From the NCBI GenBank assembly GCA_958496175.1, contig OY292277.1, forward strand, positions 23,888,282-23,952,281: a stretch of 64,000 nucleotides of DNA, given 5' to 3'. The notes beneath the pieces are model-generated. The model did not search any database, was not told the DNA's origin, and was given only the letters and a program-made list of their open reading frames with translations. The translations under genes and the position numbers were made by a program. The stretch is from Sisyra terminalis (lineage: Eukaryota > Arthropoda > Insecta > Neuroptera > Sisyridae). Shown piece after piece: positions 1 through 13,000 of the stretch. Within the stretch, counting starts at the first letter, position 1. Each line of letters opens with the position of its first letter.

Positions 1-782
1 CATTGTTGTTCAATTAAACAATTTTGACTATGACGTTAAAAATTCTTTTAAAAAAACATTGAAATATAAAGGGAGACAATAAAGAATGTAATAAATTAAA
101 GAAATAAAAAAATATACAAGTTACCTGTATTCAACTTTATTTTAATTAAAAATGTGTTGAAATGAAAACACGATTTTTTTAGGTCAATAATTAATTAAGA
201 ATCCAACTTTAGTATAAATATTTTTTTATAATTTTTAGTCATGGAATGCAATTATTAAATTTTAAAACTTATTGTTATCAAAACGAGTTATCAACATAGG
301 ATATTAAATTTTAAATCAAGGTTAAATGTTTATGACTTTTTAGTTGAAAAAAATCAATAAAAGAAACAATAAATATAACTCAGAATTTTGAATATTTTTT
401 TGCAAAAATGAAATTAATATGGTTACACTAAATATTTTATATTGATCTCGGTTATAATTATGAACTAAAATGCGCTATAATGCATAATTGTAATAAGTTA
501 AAATTTATTTAAACCAGATTTTTTAAGATTTTTCAACTTTCTATTAGATTTTTTGTACAGTTTTACTGTTCTTGTTTGAAGTATAGCAGGTGATAATTAT
601 GGTTTGCGTTCAGAATTTACTTATGTTCTAGTTTACCCGGATTTGTACCCATTTTGAGGGTGGAATTAAAAGTAGTAATAATTATTTAGATGAAACTTAG
701 TTGCTTTAGTTCAAGTTAATCTAAAGAAGATATTATCTTTCCACGAATAAAAAAAAATATAAAAAAAAAAAATTATTATGAA

Positions 783-1610
783 AAAATAGTTCGGAGTATT
801 GCGATTCTTCCAGCGCCATGATTTGACGACGGATTTTTATAGATTTCGATGAAATAAAACGAAAATGAAGAATGCAATTTTTCGATATCTTGTTTAGTTT
901 ATGAGAAATCGATATTTTGCTAAAAAGCTACAAACATGGGGCCCAAGGACGAACCCTCTGGTGGGGGTTGGATGGGGTGGCAATACCATGTTTTTTATTA
1001 TACCCTGATTTATGCGCAAATTAAGTTAAAAACAAAATTGAAAATGCAATGTTGCCAGATATTGATGCTGCTAAAAGAGATATGACATGACATAGGCTTT
1101 GCCCCTGGACTTCTTGTTTATAGTTTTTCTGGCTCAAGTCCCTTTTAGAACAGTCAAATTTGGCAACGTTGCATTTTCTAATTTGTTTTTAATTTAATTC
1201 GCGAATCATAATTAGCGCGAAACAGTCCATAATGAAAATATAACCACAAAACAGAAAATTAAACCATATTAGATTTGAATTAACAAAAAAAATCGCGAAT
1301 AGAATAAAAAAAAATAGAAAATGCAATGTTACCAGATTTGACTGTTCTAAAAGGGACTTGAGCCGTTTTTTTTTACAAAAAAAAGGTTAAGCTGTGGTTG
1401 TAAGTATTTACTTTCTTTTTCATGAAAATCTGGAGAAATCTGCCCAAGAAAAAGGAAAAAAATAAGTTTTAAGTATCGATTTCTTGTAAACTAAGCAAGA
1501 TATTGATAAATTTTATTCTTCATTTTCGTTTAACTTCGTAAAGATCTATAAAAAACTGACATCAAATCGTGGCATCGGAAAAATCGTTGTCTTGCCAATA
1601 GTTCTTTCAT
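783..1610. repeat. Composite foldback element with an inserted MITE
   Basis: The arm at about 815-935 and the arm at about 1470-1590 are imperfect reverse complements. Shared blocks include ACGAAAATGAAGAAT and TTTATAGAT. Between them sit a complete GGCTCAAGT-type MITE (1131-1364) and a fragment of the same MITE end at about 1020-1075. Confidence 0.75.
1131..1364. mobile_element. GGCTCAAGT-family MITE, copy 1 (hAT-like)
   Basis: It has long terminal inverted repeats starting GGCTCAAGTCCCTTTTAGAA at the left and ending in the complement at the right, then a TTGGCAACGTTGCATTTT block and its inverse. It is flanked by GTTTTTCT (1123-1130) and GTTTTTTT (1365-1372), a near-perfect 8-bp duplication. 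It has no coding capacity. Related copies lie near 20.7, 40.4, 56.7 and 61.9 kb. Confidence 0.85.
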
Positions 1611-3843
1611 GTCACCGATTAGTAGAATAGTCTGATTTTAAATATTGAAACTTCTATGGAATATTTTTTTAATAAGTTAAATACTAGCTTTCTAAAATTT
1701 TCTATTCAGATAGGTTTTTCCTCTAATTGAGAGTTCAAATGTTTGTTATATTCAAAAATAATAATCATTATAATTTTTGACATTGAAATATGTAATTTCA
1801 AATAACATAATCAGCTAACCATATACCATAACTAGCTTAAATTTTGAAATAATACGGTGGTGGTTTCAACAGTAATTGACGGTAACTTAAAAAATAAAAA
1901 ACACTTTAAGATACCATATGTTTGGTGGGGCTTTTACCCTCCAGAAGGAGTTGAATAATGAGACAGGGCAACTCTATATCGACCTTTTACGATGATTTAC
2001 ATAGCATTTTTCACATAGTATGTGATCAAAACCATAACTTAACGACAAAATTTAATGGCAATATTTTTCAACACCCTCCGGGCATTCTTCAACAGCATGC
2101 TAGTAGAAAAAAACTATGTAGACTCGCAAACCGTACTAAACAATGATTCCAACGAAGTCCGAAAAAAAGTTTCTACAAAATTCGATTTTCCAACCGTTTT
2201 ATTAAAACAGTACCGAAACTGTTGAGAAATTTAGAAAATCGAAATTCAGGGTCTTATATGGATTCATATGGATTTAGCGATTCTTTGAAAGAATATTTTT
2301 TCTCAGGTTTCAATTGAAAGACTTATTCCATTATCTACAAATTTTTATCATTGGAAAACATTTTCTAGTATATACGGTGAGAAACAAGGCCGTAAAACGT
2401 CGATATACAATACCTGACAACTTTAATTTTCAACATCTTTTGAAAGGAAAAAGTTATCGTTTAGAAATATGCTGCTAATGGTATTTTTGATCCTTAACTC
2501 ATAGAGAATCACTACTTAAATCATCGAAATGTTGTGTATTTTTGACAAAATTTAACTTTATCGATTGTACCAAAAATAATTATCCAAATTTTTGATATCT
2601 TTGCACCCCTTATATAATTACTGTGACGTTGAGTACTTATAGCTAAGAAAATGGGAAAATTGTCAATTTTGTGTGACACTCTTATCTTAACTACTTGTAC
2701 CAGAAATAACCAAAATTTATAGAAAAAAGTACGCGCATTAAAACTTTAGGGAACACACTGGTTCCAAATAATTGGTTTTCGAACTACAGTATAATATTAA
2801 TACACCAAATTTTGATATACCGTCATTTGGAATAAGCAGAGTCATCATAAAAGGCATCAAAACAAGAGAATATAAATAATACTTTGTAATTCAATACACC
2901 GTTTTCCAACTACTATAAAAGATATAACCAAAAATTGATCTGATCATGGAGGTTTTTCTGAATTTGTTAGAAACATGTTTACGAAATACGAAGGGTTTTG
3001 CGGAAAGTATTCGAAGTAAAGTTGAAATTGCAATAAAAAATATGCAAGGGTATGATTTATAAAACTTGTTAAATTAAAAGAAGTAAAACTTCAGAAAACA
3101 ACTAGAAACAAAACTTCAGAACCATCGTATTCATCTTCATCATAAAGTCAAATTTTAAGCTCGAAATGAAACTGAAGGTAGTGAATTTTCTAAAACTCTT
3201 TCAATTAAAACCAGATTAAGTAATCATCTCATAAATTTCACTGCAATCATAATTTTTATTAAAAATTAATTTAAAAAGGTTAGCAAATCGCACCATTTAT
3301 ACCGAGGCCCCTATTTAAGTACCAAGCGCTAAGTGATTCGAAGTGAGAAGTAGAACCTTCTAGTAAAGAATAAAAAAATTAAAGCTTCACACTATAAATA
3401 GTCTTTAGCTTCAGAAATATAGAACAACGATTTTTCCATATTTTTCATAAATATTATTTTTTGATGGCAATATAATGTTCCAGTAGAGTAAGACGCTACT
3501 TTAAATAAATTTTAGAAAAAAGAAAATTTGAATTTGAGAATGTAAAATTAAATAAGTAATTACCTACATTATTTAACTAATTTTATATACGTAATACTAA
3601 CATTATCTAAGTCTATTGAATTTTTTACTGAAAACTTGTTCTATCGTTGGGAAGCTTTTAAGTATGATTATACATTTTTGTTTTGGGGGAGGGGAGAAGT
3701 TATAAGTATATTTACGGTTTTCTAATTTTGGGTTTGGTTTACATTCAATTTATCTTGTTATTACGAAACTAAAAAATGAAGAATACTTAATTACTAATTT
3801 CGAAAAATTAAAAAAATATAGTAAAGAGAATAAAAAATCGCAC

Positions 3844-4061
3844 TTGTTTTGTGTCAGGTTCCTCAGTTTCTGATGATGAGCCCTCGGATTCGTTATGTCT
3901 CGGACCACTAACTGGAATTTTCAAAATGAATCTATCGTCTTTAGCAGATGGACTTTGTGCACGATGCTCATTAGCTGTACCTTCGCCAGTGTTATTTGCA
4001 CTATCAGCAACACAATCAAAGAATTCATTCTCGTCTTCCTCTTCTTCACTTCCTATTGCAT
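3844..4061 (-). CDS. Osbp: Osbp coding exon 5 (FFAT motif and Ser-rich linker)
   Basis: The acceptor is ATTTTTAG. It encodes an acidic run then [11 protein letters not shown], the FFAT motif, followed by a Ser/Glu-rich linker ending EEPDTKQ. The downstream donor reads CAA|GTGCGA, which is weak, and no better GT lies before in-frame AT-rich sequence. The 3' boundary is therefore less sure than the others. Confidence 0.88.
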
Positions 4062-7000
4062 CTAAAAATAAAACAAAATCAATTACTCGGAAAAATATGG
4101 TACAAGAAACTCGTTTACGGTATTTGAAGCGAAAACAACAAAGTATAAAAAATGATGTCACGGTGATAATGGAAATAGTTTGAGAACTTATGCAATCGCC
4201 ACCAACCCCTAGCGGGTTAGTTGTAAAATTAAATGAATATTCATAGTCAGCAAATTTGAGGGTAGATCAATATTCAACTAAGCTATATTCGTTAGACGGT
4301 CCACTGTTCTTTACATAATCACCATAAATGGAACACAAAAAATTTTGCTCTAACAGGTATAAAATGAACAAAAATGACATTGTTGTTATGTAATAAAAAG
4401 CTTAAAGTAAATAAATTTAATATTGAGATATTAGCCACGTACTTGGTCTTTGAGCATGTTGCGTGGCAGCCTTTTCCAAATTTGAATGTTGTTGAGCCAA
4501 TTGTTCGACAACTTCCTCCAAGCGCAACTTTTGCTCGCGTTCATGTTGTAACATTTTACATAACTTTGTTCCTTGCGTTTCTGCTACAGATAAATATTCA
4601 GAACAGGCCTGAAAAATACAAAATTTCAATAATATAGTAGAGTAATGACACATCCGGGTCTTACAGACCCTGTAATAAATAGGGAGTCGGAAAGAAATTG
4701 TTTTTTTTTTTTTTTAAATCCCCATTAATGGTTACCCCGAAGTAATATACTGTGTCGACGTCCACCTTAAGAGGGGTGAAAGCCTGTAAAGTGTGACAAT
4801 ATCGAACAATGGGGGAAGAAGTAAAAAATCCGAAAAATAGGGTATTTTTTACTCATGTGTCCTTATAAAAATATAGAGAAGAGTTTTGAATAATCTAAAT
4901 TTATAATTTATTATTAGTTTTAGCACGCCTGCAAATGCTATGAGGAACTTTGAATTTATTATAGTTCTGGCAGTTATTAGTCTGGAATATTAAAAATTAA
5001 AATCGAAAAATGGATACAATGTTGAGTTTATTTAAAATAATACACAGAAAAGTACTGATGATAAATTATAAATAATGATGGAAAAGAATGATGGGTTATA
5101 AGAGTAAACCAAGTTAAGATTTCACAAAAAAATTCACCACATGTTTGTATACTATGCACAGTATGCGCAGCGGTAAATTTAAGCCTAGGCCCGTGGGGCC
5201 CGAGCCTACGGCGGCACAACTTTAGGGGCAGTAAAATTTTCAAAACGCTAACATTTTAGAAGCGAAATAATGTACGGGTAATTCAAATTTAAAAATTGAT
5301 TTGAGCTAGTTTTGCTATGAATGTACGAAACACCTTAAATAAAATATGTAAAATATTTATTTTATCGAATTTACTTTTCAATTTATCTCATCATATATTT
5401 CAATTGTTTAACCACTAGTAATTAGAGGACTGTCATTTCGGGATTATTCAGACTTCAGAGCAATTTAAAGATCCTTATAATGGTAGTTTTTTAGGAACCA
5501 TGGAACATCTTTTACTAAATTCAATCCATTTTTGTCAGAGCATTTAAAGTCCGATGCAAATCATGGTAATTGCAATACGTCATAGTCATCTAAAACATTA
5601 CAGTATCCTGGCAATTTAGGAGAGATCTTAATAGATGAATATACTCACAAATATTATCTACTTAAAGATTATAAAATAGTAAAGATATTCGTTTCGCGCT
5701 AAATAAATGGAATACATTACATTCATGGAATCTTAGAGATGAGAATTCCAATGTTGACATTCCTTTGCGTATTTTTTTTAAGTCTAAACTCTAAACGACA
5801 AATTATCCAGTAGAAAAATATTTTTCCATTCTGAAACGGATAGACAGCTATTAACGTGCAAGTATTAGCCAAGATAGACTTGATACTTTGAATTTATTAA
5901 TTATTGAAGTTTAATTAGTGCAAAAAAACGATTACGATGATATAATCGATATTTTTGCGTAAATTAAAGCTAGGAAGAGGAGGTTAATATCTTAAGTAAA
6001 GTTAGAAAAAAGCTGTGAGTTATATTAAACTTTGAAAAAAATTATTGGAATTAAGAAGTTGTCTTTAAAAAATTATATGTAAATTCATAAAAAGTTTTGT
6101 AAAAACTAATAAAAATTAAATCATAATTTGAGTATTTGATTTCAAAATTACAAATTTTATCTTGATAGCCTACTTATTATGAAGCAAAATGGGCGGAATA
6201 TTGAATGGGGCCTAGGGCGGTTTCGGACTTAAATCCGCTACTGGATATGCGATATCGGGTTTTGGTCTATACTTCTCACTTTACCCAATGTATTTTTGAA
6301 ATATTAAATAGATATAAATTCACAATTTCTTAACAGAGTGTTTTTTCCAAAGGAACAATATTTTTTTTCAAACAATTGAGAAAAAATGGTACATTTACTG
6401 TTACCCAATAAGAATTATGCACACTTATTATAATTATATGGAATTAATTATATTGATTTTTTTAATTTGTACAGTTGTTTTACTAAAGCAGGGGTAGCCA
6501 AACAAGTTGGGCCGATTCACTTCAACAAACACCATAAAAATTCGTTGGCTTTCGTTAATGTTTTGAATTAAGTCTTTTATAAGTTCCCAGTTTGAAATTT
6601 AGTGCCAGTCCGGGCCTGTATTAAAGTTTTTTTTTAGTTTAGTTGGGATTTCCAGGATGCGGTTAATTTTGTCTCAATATTGCTGCCTTTAGGCTTATAG
6701 TGTTTCCTGGGTCCTTGTTTCACTTAGTAAATGTCGAGTAGCTGGACGAATCTCAGCAATTGGTGTACTATAGGTTTTCGATTATTTGAGTTCCAGGGTT
6801 TATTATCCGTGTACTAACGGTAGATACAATTTTGTAAATTAAAAAATGTTCTTATGTTCCCCCGAGAATTAATTGAGATAATTTTCGCAAATTCTCGTGT
6901 TTCTTTTTTCATTATCCTAAGAAAATATCTTGTAGATAAACGCTGATTATCAGCTTGATGATAAGCAATTTCTAAATTTTACTTAAATTTTTGTATGCTG

Positions 7001-10000
7001 CTTTTGAAGTCAACCTATGGTGAATCAATAGTGGACATTAGTTTCTTTTTTGAGTGGGATTAGTATATTTTAAATGTTAATGTCTTTTGACCATTTTACA
7101 TTGTTGTTTTTATTTTAATATGCAACGCACTCATGTTATTGAACCTTCTTAAGCTACATACCGTAGTATGCAAATATTATAAACTAGAAAAGTTAGTGGG
7201 CTTATATAAAAGAGAAATTTTCTATTTTAATCTTAAAAGAATACTTAACACTTAAGTACAGCAATATACCAACACTTAATTAAAACATTGATGTTTCCTT
7301 GTAATTTTATGTTTTCGTAAAAGTTCCTAAAACTCTGTTTTTGAAAGGATTATTTTAATTAGATCAAGTGAATATTTTTATTAAAATTTTAAGTTTCATT
7401 ACTAATAACGACCGGACTTAATACTACAGAGGATTACAGACTGTATCAGTGGTGGAGGCCAGGCTTTTTAAATAAAAGGTTTGTCTAAAAATTTTTTCAA
7501 TTTTATCGAGATTGAAAATCAATGGTAAAATTTTATAATTTTTAAATGTTATTGAGTAAATAAGTGGTGGAGGGCTGTACGATGCAGCTAACTTAACCTA
7601 GTCTGTAAATTCAGCGCTATCAACCAAAAGTGTATTTAAGAAATTTCTTTGTTGTTTGAGTTGAAAACTATGAAACCTTAGTAAATTTTAATATTAACCT
7701 AATAATATTGCCAAATATTGTTACCAAAGTTACGAGTGACCCCAGAAAGTTGTTCCGTTACTGGTTTGATCGTGTATGATCTTATATGATAATTGCAAAT
7801 TGGTTTGATAAGTTTGAAACAAATCGGTTGGGATGTCAAATCTTACCTAACTAGGCTATGCCACTTTACAAAAAATAAGATGAAATATTTTATCTTGTTT
7901 TTTACGAAATCTAAGATTTTCAGGGCATCGACTTACTCAAATGAGATGCAAATAATGAAGTTCGATATTTACCGAAATCATTATTATATAACAAAGTCTG
8001 AAATAATTAAAAATGATTGTTTGCCTTATTGCTGGTCAGAAAATTTAAACTATATATCAAAACAAATGATTTTCAAGTAAGACATATTCATCACATTCCT
8101 CGTGTAGTTCATATCAAGTTGTAATTGATCATTATTCATGCATAAGAAATACTCTTCTTATAAATTGAGGCATTTGATACTAATGTAGGAAAATGCATTT
8201 ATCGTAGCACTTTTACTCAATTGAAAAGCAATTCCTCAGACTTAAAAAGCTCATGAAAGTTTCTAGTTATCTTGATAAGGGTACCATAGTAGCTATGGTG
8301 ACGAACAAGTTAAAAATTGTACCTATATAATTGTTGATTGAAAGTATATATCCAGAAACACTTACCACGAAGAAAACAACATTAAATTCGAAATCAATGA
8401 TACGAGTTAATTAAACCATTTAATTACTTTCCAAAAATATTTATTTTGCTCAGCTGTATTTACCAATTGATTTAACCTTGAAATTTACTATGAAACATTT
8501 TTGATTTCTAAATAAATAAATGATATAAAACTCAAGATTTTATCTAATTATAACCAAAGTAAAAAATTTTTTAAATTATAAATAAGTGAATAAAATGTAA
8601 GGAACTGTCTATAACAGTGGTTCTTCACCTGGGTTCGATCGAACCCCAGGGGTTCGATGAGCCAGTCTCGCGAGTTCGGCGGAGATCAAAACACATCTCC
8701 GACTTATATAACCTATGTATAAATACATACCTTTGTTTTGAATTAGAAAAAAATCTTATTTTATTTTTCCAATAAAGATGGGTTCGGTGAATGCGCATAT
8801 GAAACTGAAGGGGTTCGATACCCCCATCAAGGTACAGAACCACTAGTTTATAATATATAACTACGGTGGTTATATGCAAACAAGTTTTTTTAGATTAAAC
8901 ATATTTAGTAAATATTATTATTTGGGTGGATATTTTTCAATCTAGATAGTGGTATTTATTTACCAGATCAAGTTAAGTCCAGATAGAGAACAAATGTGTA
9001 TTTCGCCCACGAATAGTAATATGTGAATGATAAATGTGTAGAAATTTTAAACAAATAATTTTTTATCTAATACAGTGTTCCGTAATCTTTTAAATAGGCC
9101 GCACCCTTTGGTGCTGGAAATAAGTCCCCGCACTACATTGAAAAATGCGCTTCGATTTTTTAGCTTAGAAAAATACAGTTTTGCCATATTTGTCAAAAAT
9201 TAAAGTAAATTATACTGTTAGAGGCTTCTCCCGCACTCCCAACAATATATATTTTATCTTTTTATATCTGGGGACCCCCGATTAAGAATCAATAATCTAA
9301 TAAAAATGAATCTTATAGATCCTATAAGGATATGGTCTATCTCTTCATGAGTGAAAATAGCAGCCCTTAAAATAATTGCTTTCAGTAGTATCTCATGACA
9401 CAAACTTTTGCGGTGCCAAATTTTTTCCTTTATAACTATATACTGTTGGGTAAAATTCAAATTAAGTAAGAATTTTTTTCAATAATCTGTTGCTTAATAA
9501 AAACGCTAAGAAATGGTATTTAAAATTTGTATTCTCGATATATGAAAGATTTTTTTTACATGGAGGAGAAATCTTTTTTCAAAAATATTGCTGAAAGTAT
9601 GATGGTCGATAGCAACAGGCGATCACAGCATTCAATACTTCATAGATACATTCATATACACATAATTACTAATATTTTAGTGTTTTCACTAATGGTATTT
9701 GCTAGAGGTTAACCGCATTTTAGCTTTTCTCACTTACATCCATGATGCAAAGAATATCTAGTATTTTAGTCAATAAGCATAAATGTTAAATTTTGTGTGT
9801 AGTTTTTTATATTTGTTAATTATCGTAGTTGTGTAACTACTATGGTCTTAAGTGGTTAATAAAATCTGTAATCGAAAAATTTCGAAAGTTTGTTCGATAC
9901 GAGGATCGAATCCAATATCTACCAGTTTTGGAGTGGGCACCTTGACCACTCAGCCACCAGTACTGCTCTCATTAGTTAAATTGTCCTAACTGCAAAAATT

Positions 10001-13000
10001 AAGATTTTCGTTTTCTTACATAAAACTGAAGATTATGGCATTATCTTAACAAATCCAAAACAACTTCAAATAATAAATAAGGATGACATTAATAATTACA
10101 AAAATTTTGAAACCGCAGTAAGAAAAAATAACGAAGATAGAAACGGAAGTAGTTTTTCCTCTAATTTCTGGAAATAATCTAATTGTGAGTTAGGACAATA
10201 TGACTAAGGAGAGCAGAGCAGGCTTAGGTGTCTAGTTTTTCTTTAACATAAATTTTCTAACTGCCCAGACAAAAGTTCAGTTTTTCCCGGCCTTACGTAT
10301 AGCTTCTCGAAGCTATTATTATGAAATAAATTAAAATAACGATGTGGTTTTCATTTATCAGTATATTCAATTGAACTTATCATTCAACGTACATACTCTG
10401 TACATTAAATATGTATGTTTATTTACGATAATTTCTATATTTTTTCCGGTTTACAAACTAATCAAATATGAATAAAATAAAGAAAAAATTGTAGTTTTCT
10501 TCTAACATAGATAATGAAATTCTCTGACTTCGAAACAACATTAAAAGCTTCTAAACTTTCCAATAATTTTTAAATTATTTCAGACATGTTAAGAAATATA
10601 TAAAAATTAATATTAAATTCAAATAAATAATTAATCAATATGGAATATAAGCCTATTATGGATACCCAAGTTCCTGCTGCTTAAGTCCAAATTAGCATAA
10701 GAAGACTAAATGATCAAACCATTCCAAAAAGATATCCTATTTCAAGGATAGAAGATTTCAGATCAAATTTAGAATCAACAACAATATTTTCAAAATTAGA
10801 CTTAATTAAAGCATATTATAGGATTCCAATTGCCGAAGAACACAAACCAAAAACGGCAATCACTACTTATTATTTCGGCCTTTATGAGTTTAATGTAATG
10901 AGTTTTGGGCTTAGGAATGCTCCTTCAACATTTTAACGTTTTATATCGGAAGTATTAAGAGGATTACAAATTGTTTTCCCTAACATGGTATTTTATCGCA
11001 TATTAGTTTACAACAACAAAAAATGACGTTATATTTTTATTTTAATTTTGTTGAAGATTGAGAGATTTACCTAATTATTATATTATTCTGCAAATTTATT
11101 TGTAAATCATTGCTGTACGGTGTAGAAGAAGATTTTGTGCCTCTATACAGAAGATGTACCTACTTAATTTATTAAATTATCTTATCAAGTCTAAATAAAA
11201 TCTTATTCAATCAATTGAAATAAGTAATTGACAATATTTTATTTTCAAGGATAAAACTTCCAGACGACGTCTCGGATGTGATTGTTGAAATTTTTAAAAC
11301 TTTTATAAGGTAAGAACAAAGTAAAACCGCTAAACAAAATAGGTAAATACTAGCTCAAAGTTACAATATGAGAGATGTTGAAACATATTCATGATGAAAT
11401 GGTTTTTAAGAGTAATATTGAAGGAAAATTTGGAAATATTTTGTATTGAGGTAGATTTATATGAATGGTTAGTTAGTGAATGTTTAGAATTGAACTTACG
11501 TTAATCATTGCGTTACTGGCAATCCGAAATAAACTTGCACGTTCACTAATTTGTTTACTTTTCATTTTCACTTCCTCCAACTGTTCCAATTCTGTAAGTG
11601 CACGTTGCAAAGCAGCACCATGTTTTGCTAATGCCTCCGAACAAGTTTGCAAATCTTCAAGACGAGCACTCAATTCGCGGACGACGGCGTTGATATCTTC
11701 CCGTGGACTTTCCCCACTGGCTGCTACGTCCTCGTCTTCAGACTCCGTCGCTTGTCTAAATTATTTATCAAGACAAGTAAAAAAATCAATTAAACAACAC
11801 CAATAATCATAATTTAATTGATTAAATTAATAACGGCTGTAAGGAATTTATATATCCTATTCAGAAGGACAGATAACTTAATAGAGGCAATAAAACTTTA
11901 GATTCGAATGATTTTTTTTATTAATAGGTTGAAAAGTTGGAAAACTATATACAGCCAAGATATATTTCTCATTTAATTATGAAAAATTTATAAAAAAAAA
12001 ATGCAATCAAATAACACAGGCCTGCGATGGTAAAATTGTCTTAAATAAAATAACATATTTTTGTTGTAATTTTTGCCCTGATTATGGAAAAAATATTGAA
12101 AAAAGTTCATCACGTAAGATTTTGTTGCAACCCACAATTAAAAAGTATTTTTTTTGGCTAAAATCGGAGGCCCAAATCGAACCACTTTTTCTGTATCGAA
12201 AATGGTAGTACCGGACTTCTCACTACTACCGCTGGTGTCGTTTTATTTTCCGTTGGTAAGGGAAACAAACCGATTCAAAGTTTAAAAGTGAAGGCGAAAT
12301 AACACCAATCATTTCTGTTATCTCGCTTTCATTTATAAACTTCGTATAGGTTAATTTTTTTTACCAACGGAAGATAAAACGACGCCAGCTCTAGTAGTGA
12401 GAGGTCCGGTACTACCATTTTCGATACAGAAAAAGTGGTTTACTTCGGGCCCCTGGCTTCTTCCGAAAAAACTTATAGATATTACTCTTGTTGATAATTA
12501 TGTTAAATATAATATCTATGTTTTATTAAATTTAATATCACAAATTTGTCGTGTTACTTAACATATTTATTCCATGGAATTTAAGAATTTTTTTTTTAAA
12601 CTTGCGTTATTTGCTACTTATTCCTAATATATTTTCTCATTTTGTGAGAAAACCTTACGTGATGGAAGAAAATGGATTTCATATTTGAAATAAGCACAAA
12701 AAATACATTGAAATCACCAATTACAGTCAAGACAATTTTTAAAAAGTATTTTTTTGCAGGCCTGTATAATTTATCATTTTTAATACAAATACGATAAAAT
12801 TAATTCTTTATGATAGTTTTGTTTTTAAGTACCAAAAATGTTGTTCAATAACGACATTGAAATTAAATTAACACTTTTCGTTAAATTAAACTAAAACCTA
12901 AATTGACAAAATGCTAATAGATAAGCTAAATTTTCCTGTAAAACCAGGCAAATATTGAACATTATTTTCATGTACAATACAAACAAAAGAGGCTAACCAT

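Larger units (their letters stand above)
1..3843 (-). other. Osbp intron following exon 5 (gene-free)
   Basis: No ORD exon was recognised on the minus strand. The stretch is AT-rich and holds a composite foldback at about 783-1610, described separately. Positions 1620-3840 contain nothing identifiable; the 62-codon frame at 1958-2146 has no recognisable domain. Confidence 0.6.
4609..11499 (-). other. Osbp intron 3 (6.9 kb), transposon debris
   Basis: It contains a hAT relic (5168-6243), two hAT MITEs (8615-8845 and 9073-9294), a TIR element split by the second MITE (8923-9369), a tRNA-derived fragment (about 9900-9960) and a gypsy RT relic (about 10650-10975). No host gene is seen in it. Confidence 0.7.

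Noticed and set aside
1..3843. ORD-domain exons of Osbp
   Set aside because: I looked for the LNLWSIMKN-type and HHPP-type blocks on the minus strand and found none. They should lie outside the window.
3851..4183. 110-codon plus-strand frame
   Set aside because: Antisense shadow of Osbp exon 5.
7793..8080. 95-codon plus-strand open frame
   Set aside because: AT-rich composition (Lys, Ile, Tyr), no motif, inside Osbp intron 3. Length is expected by chance in such DNA.
11480..11806. 108-codon plus-strand frame
   Set aside because: Antisense shadow of Osbp exon 3.
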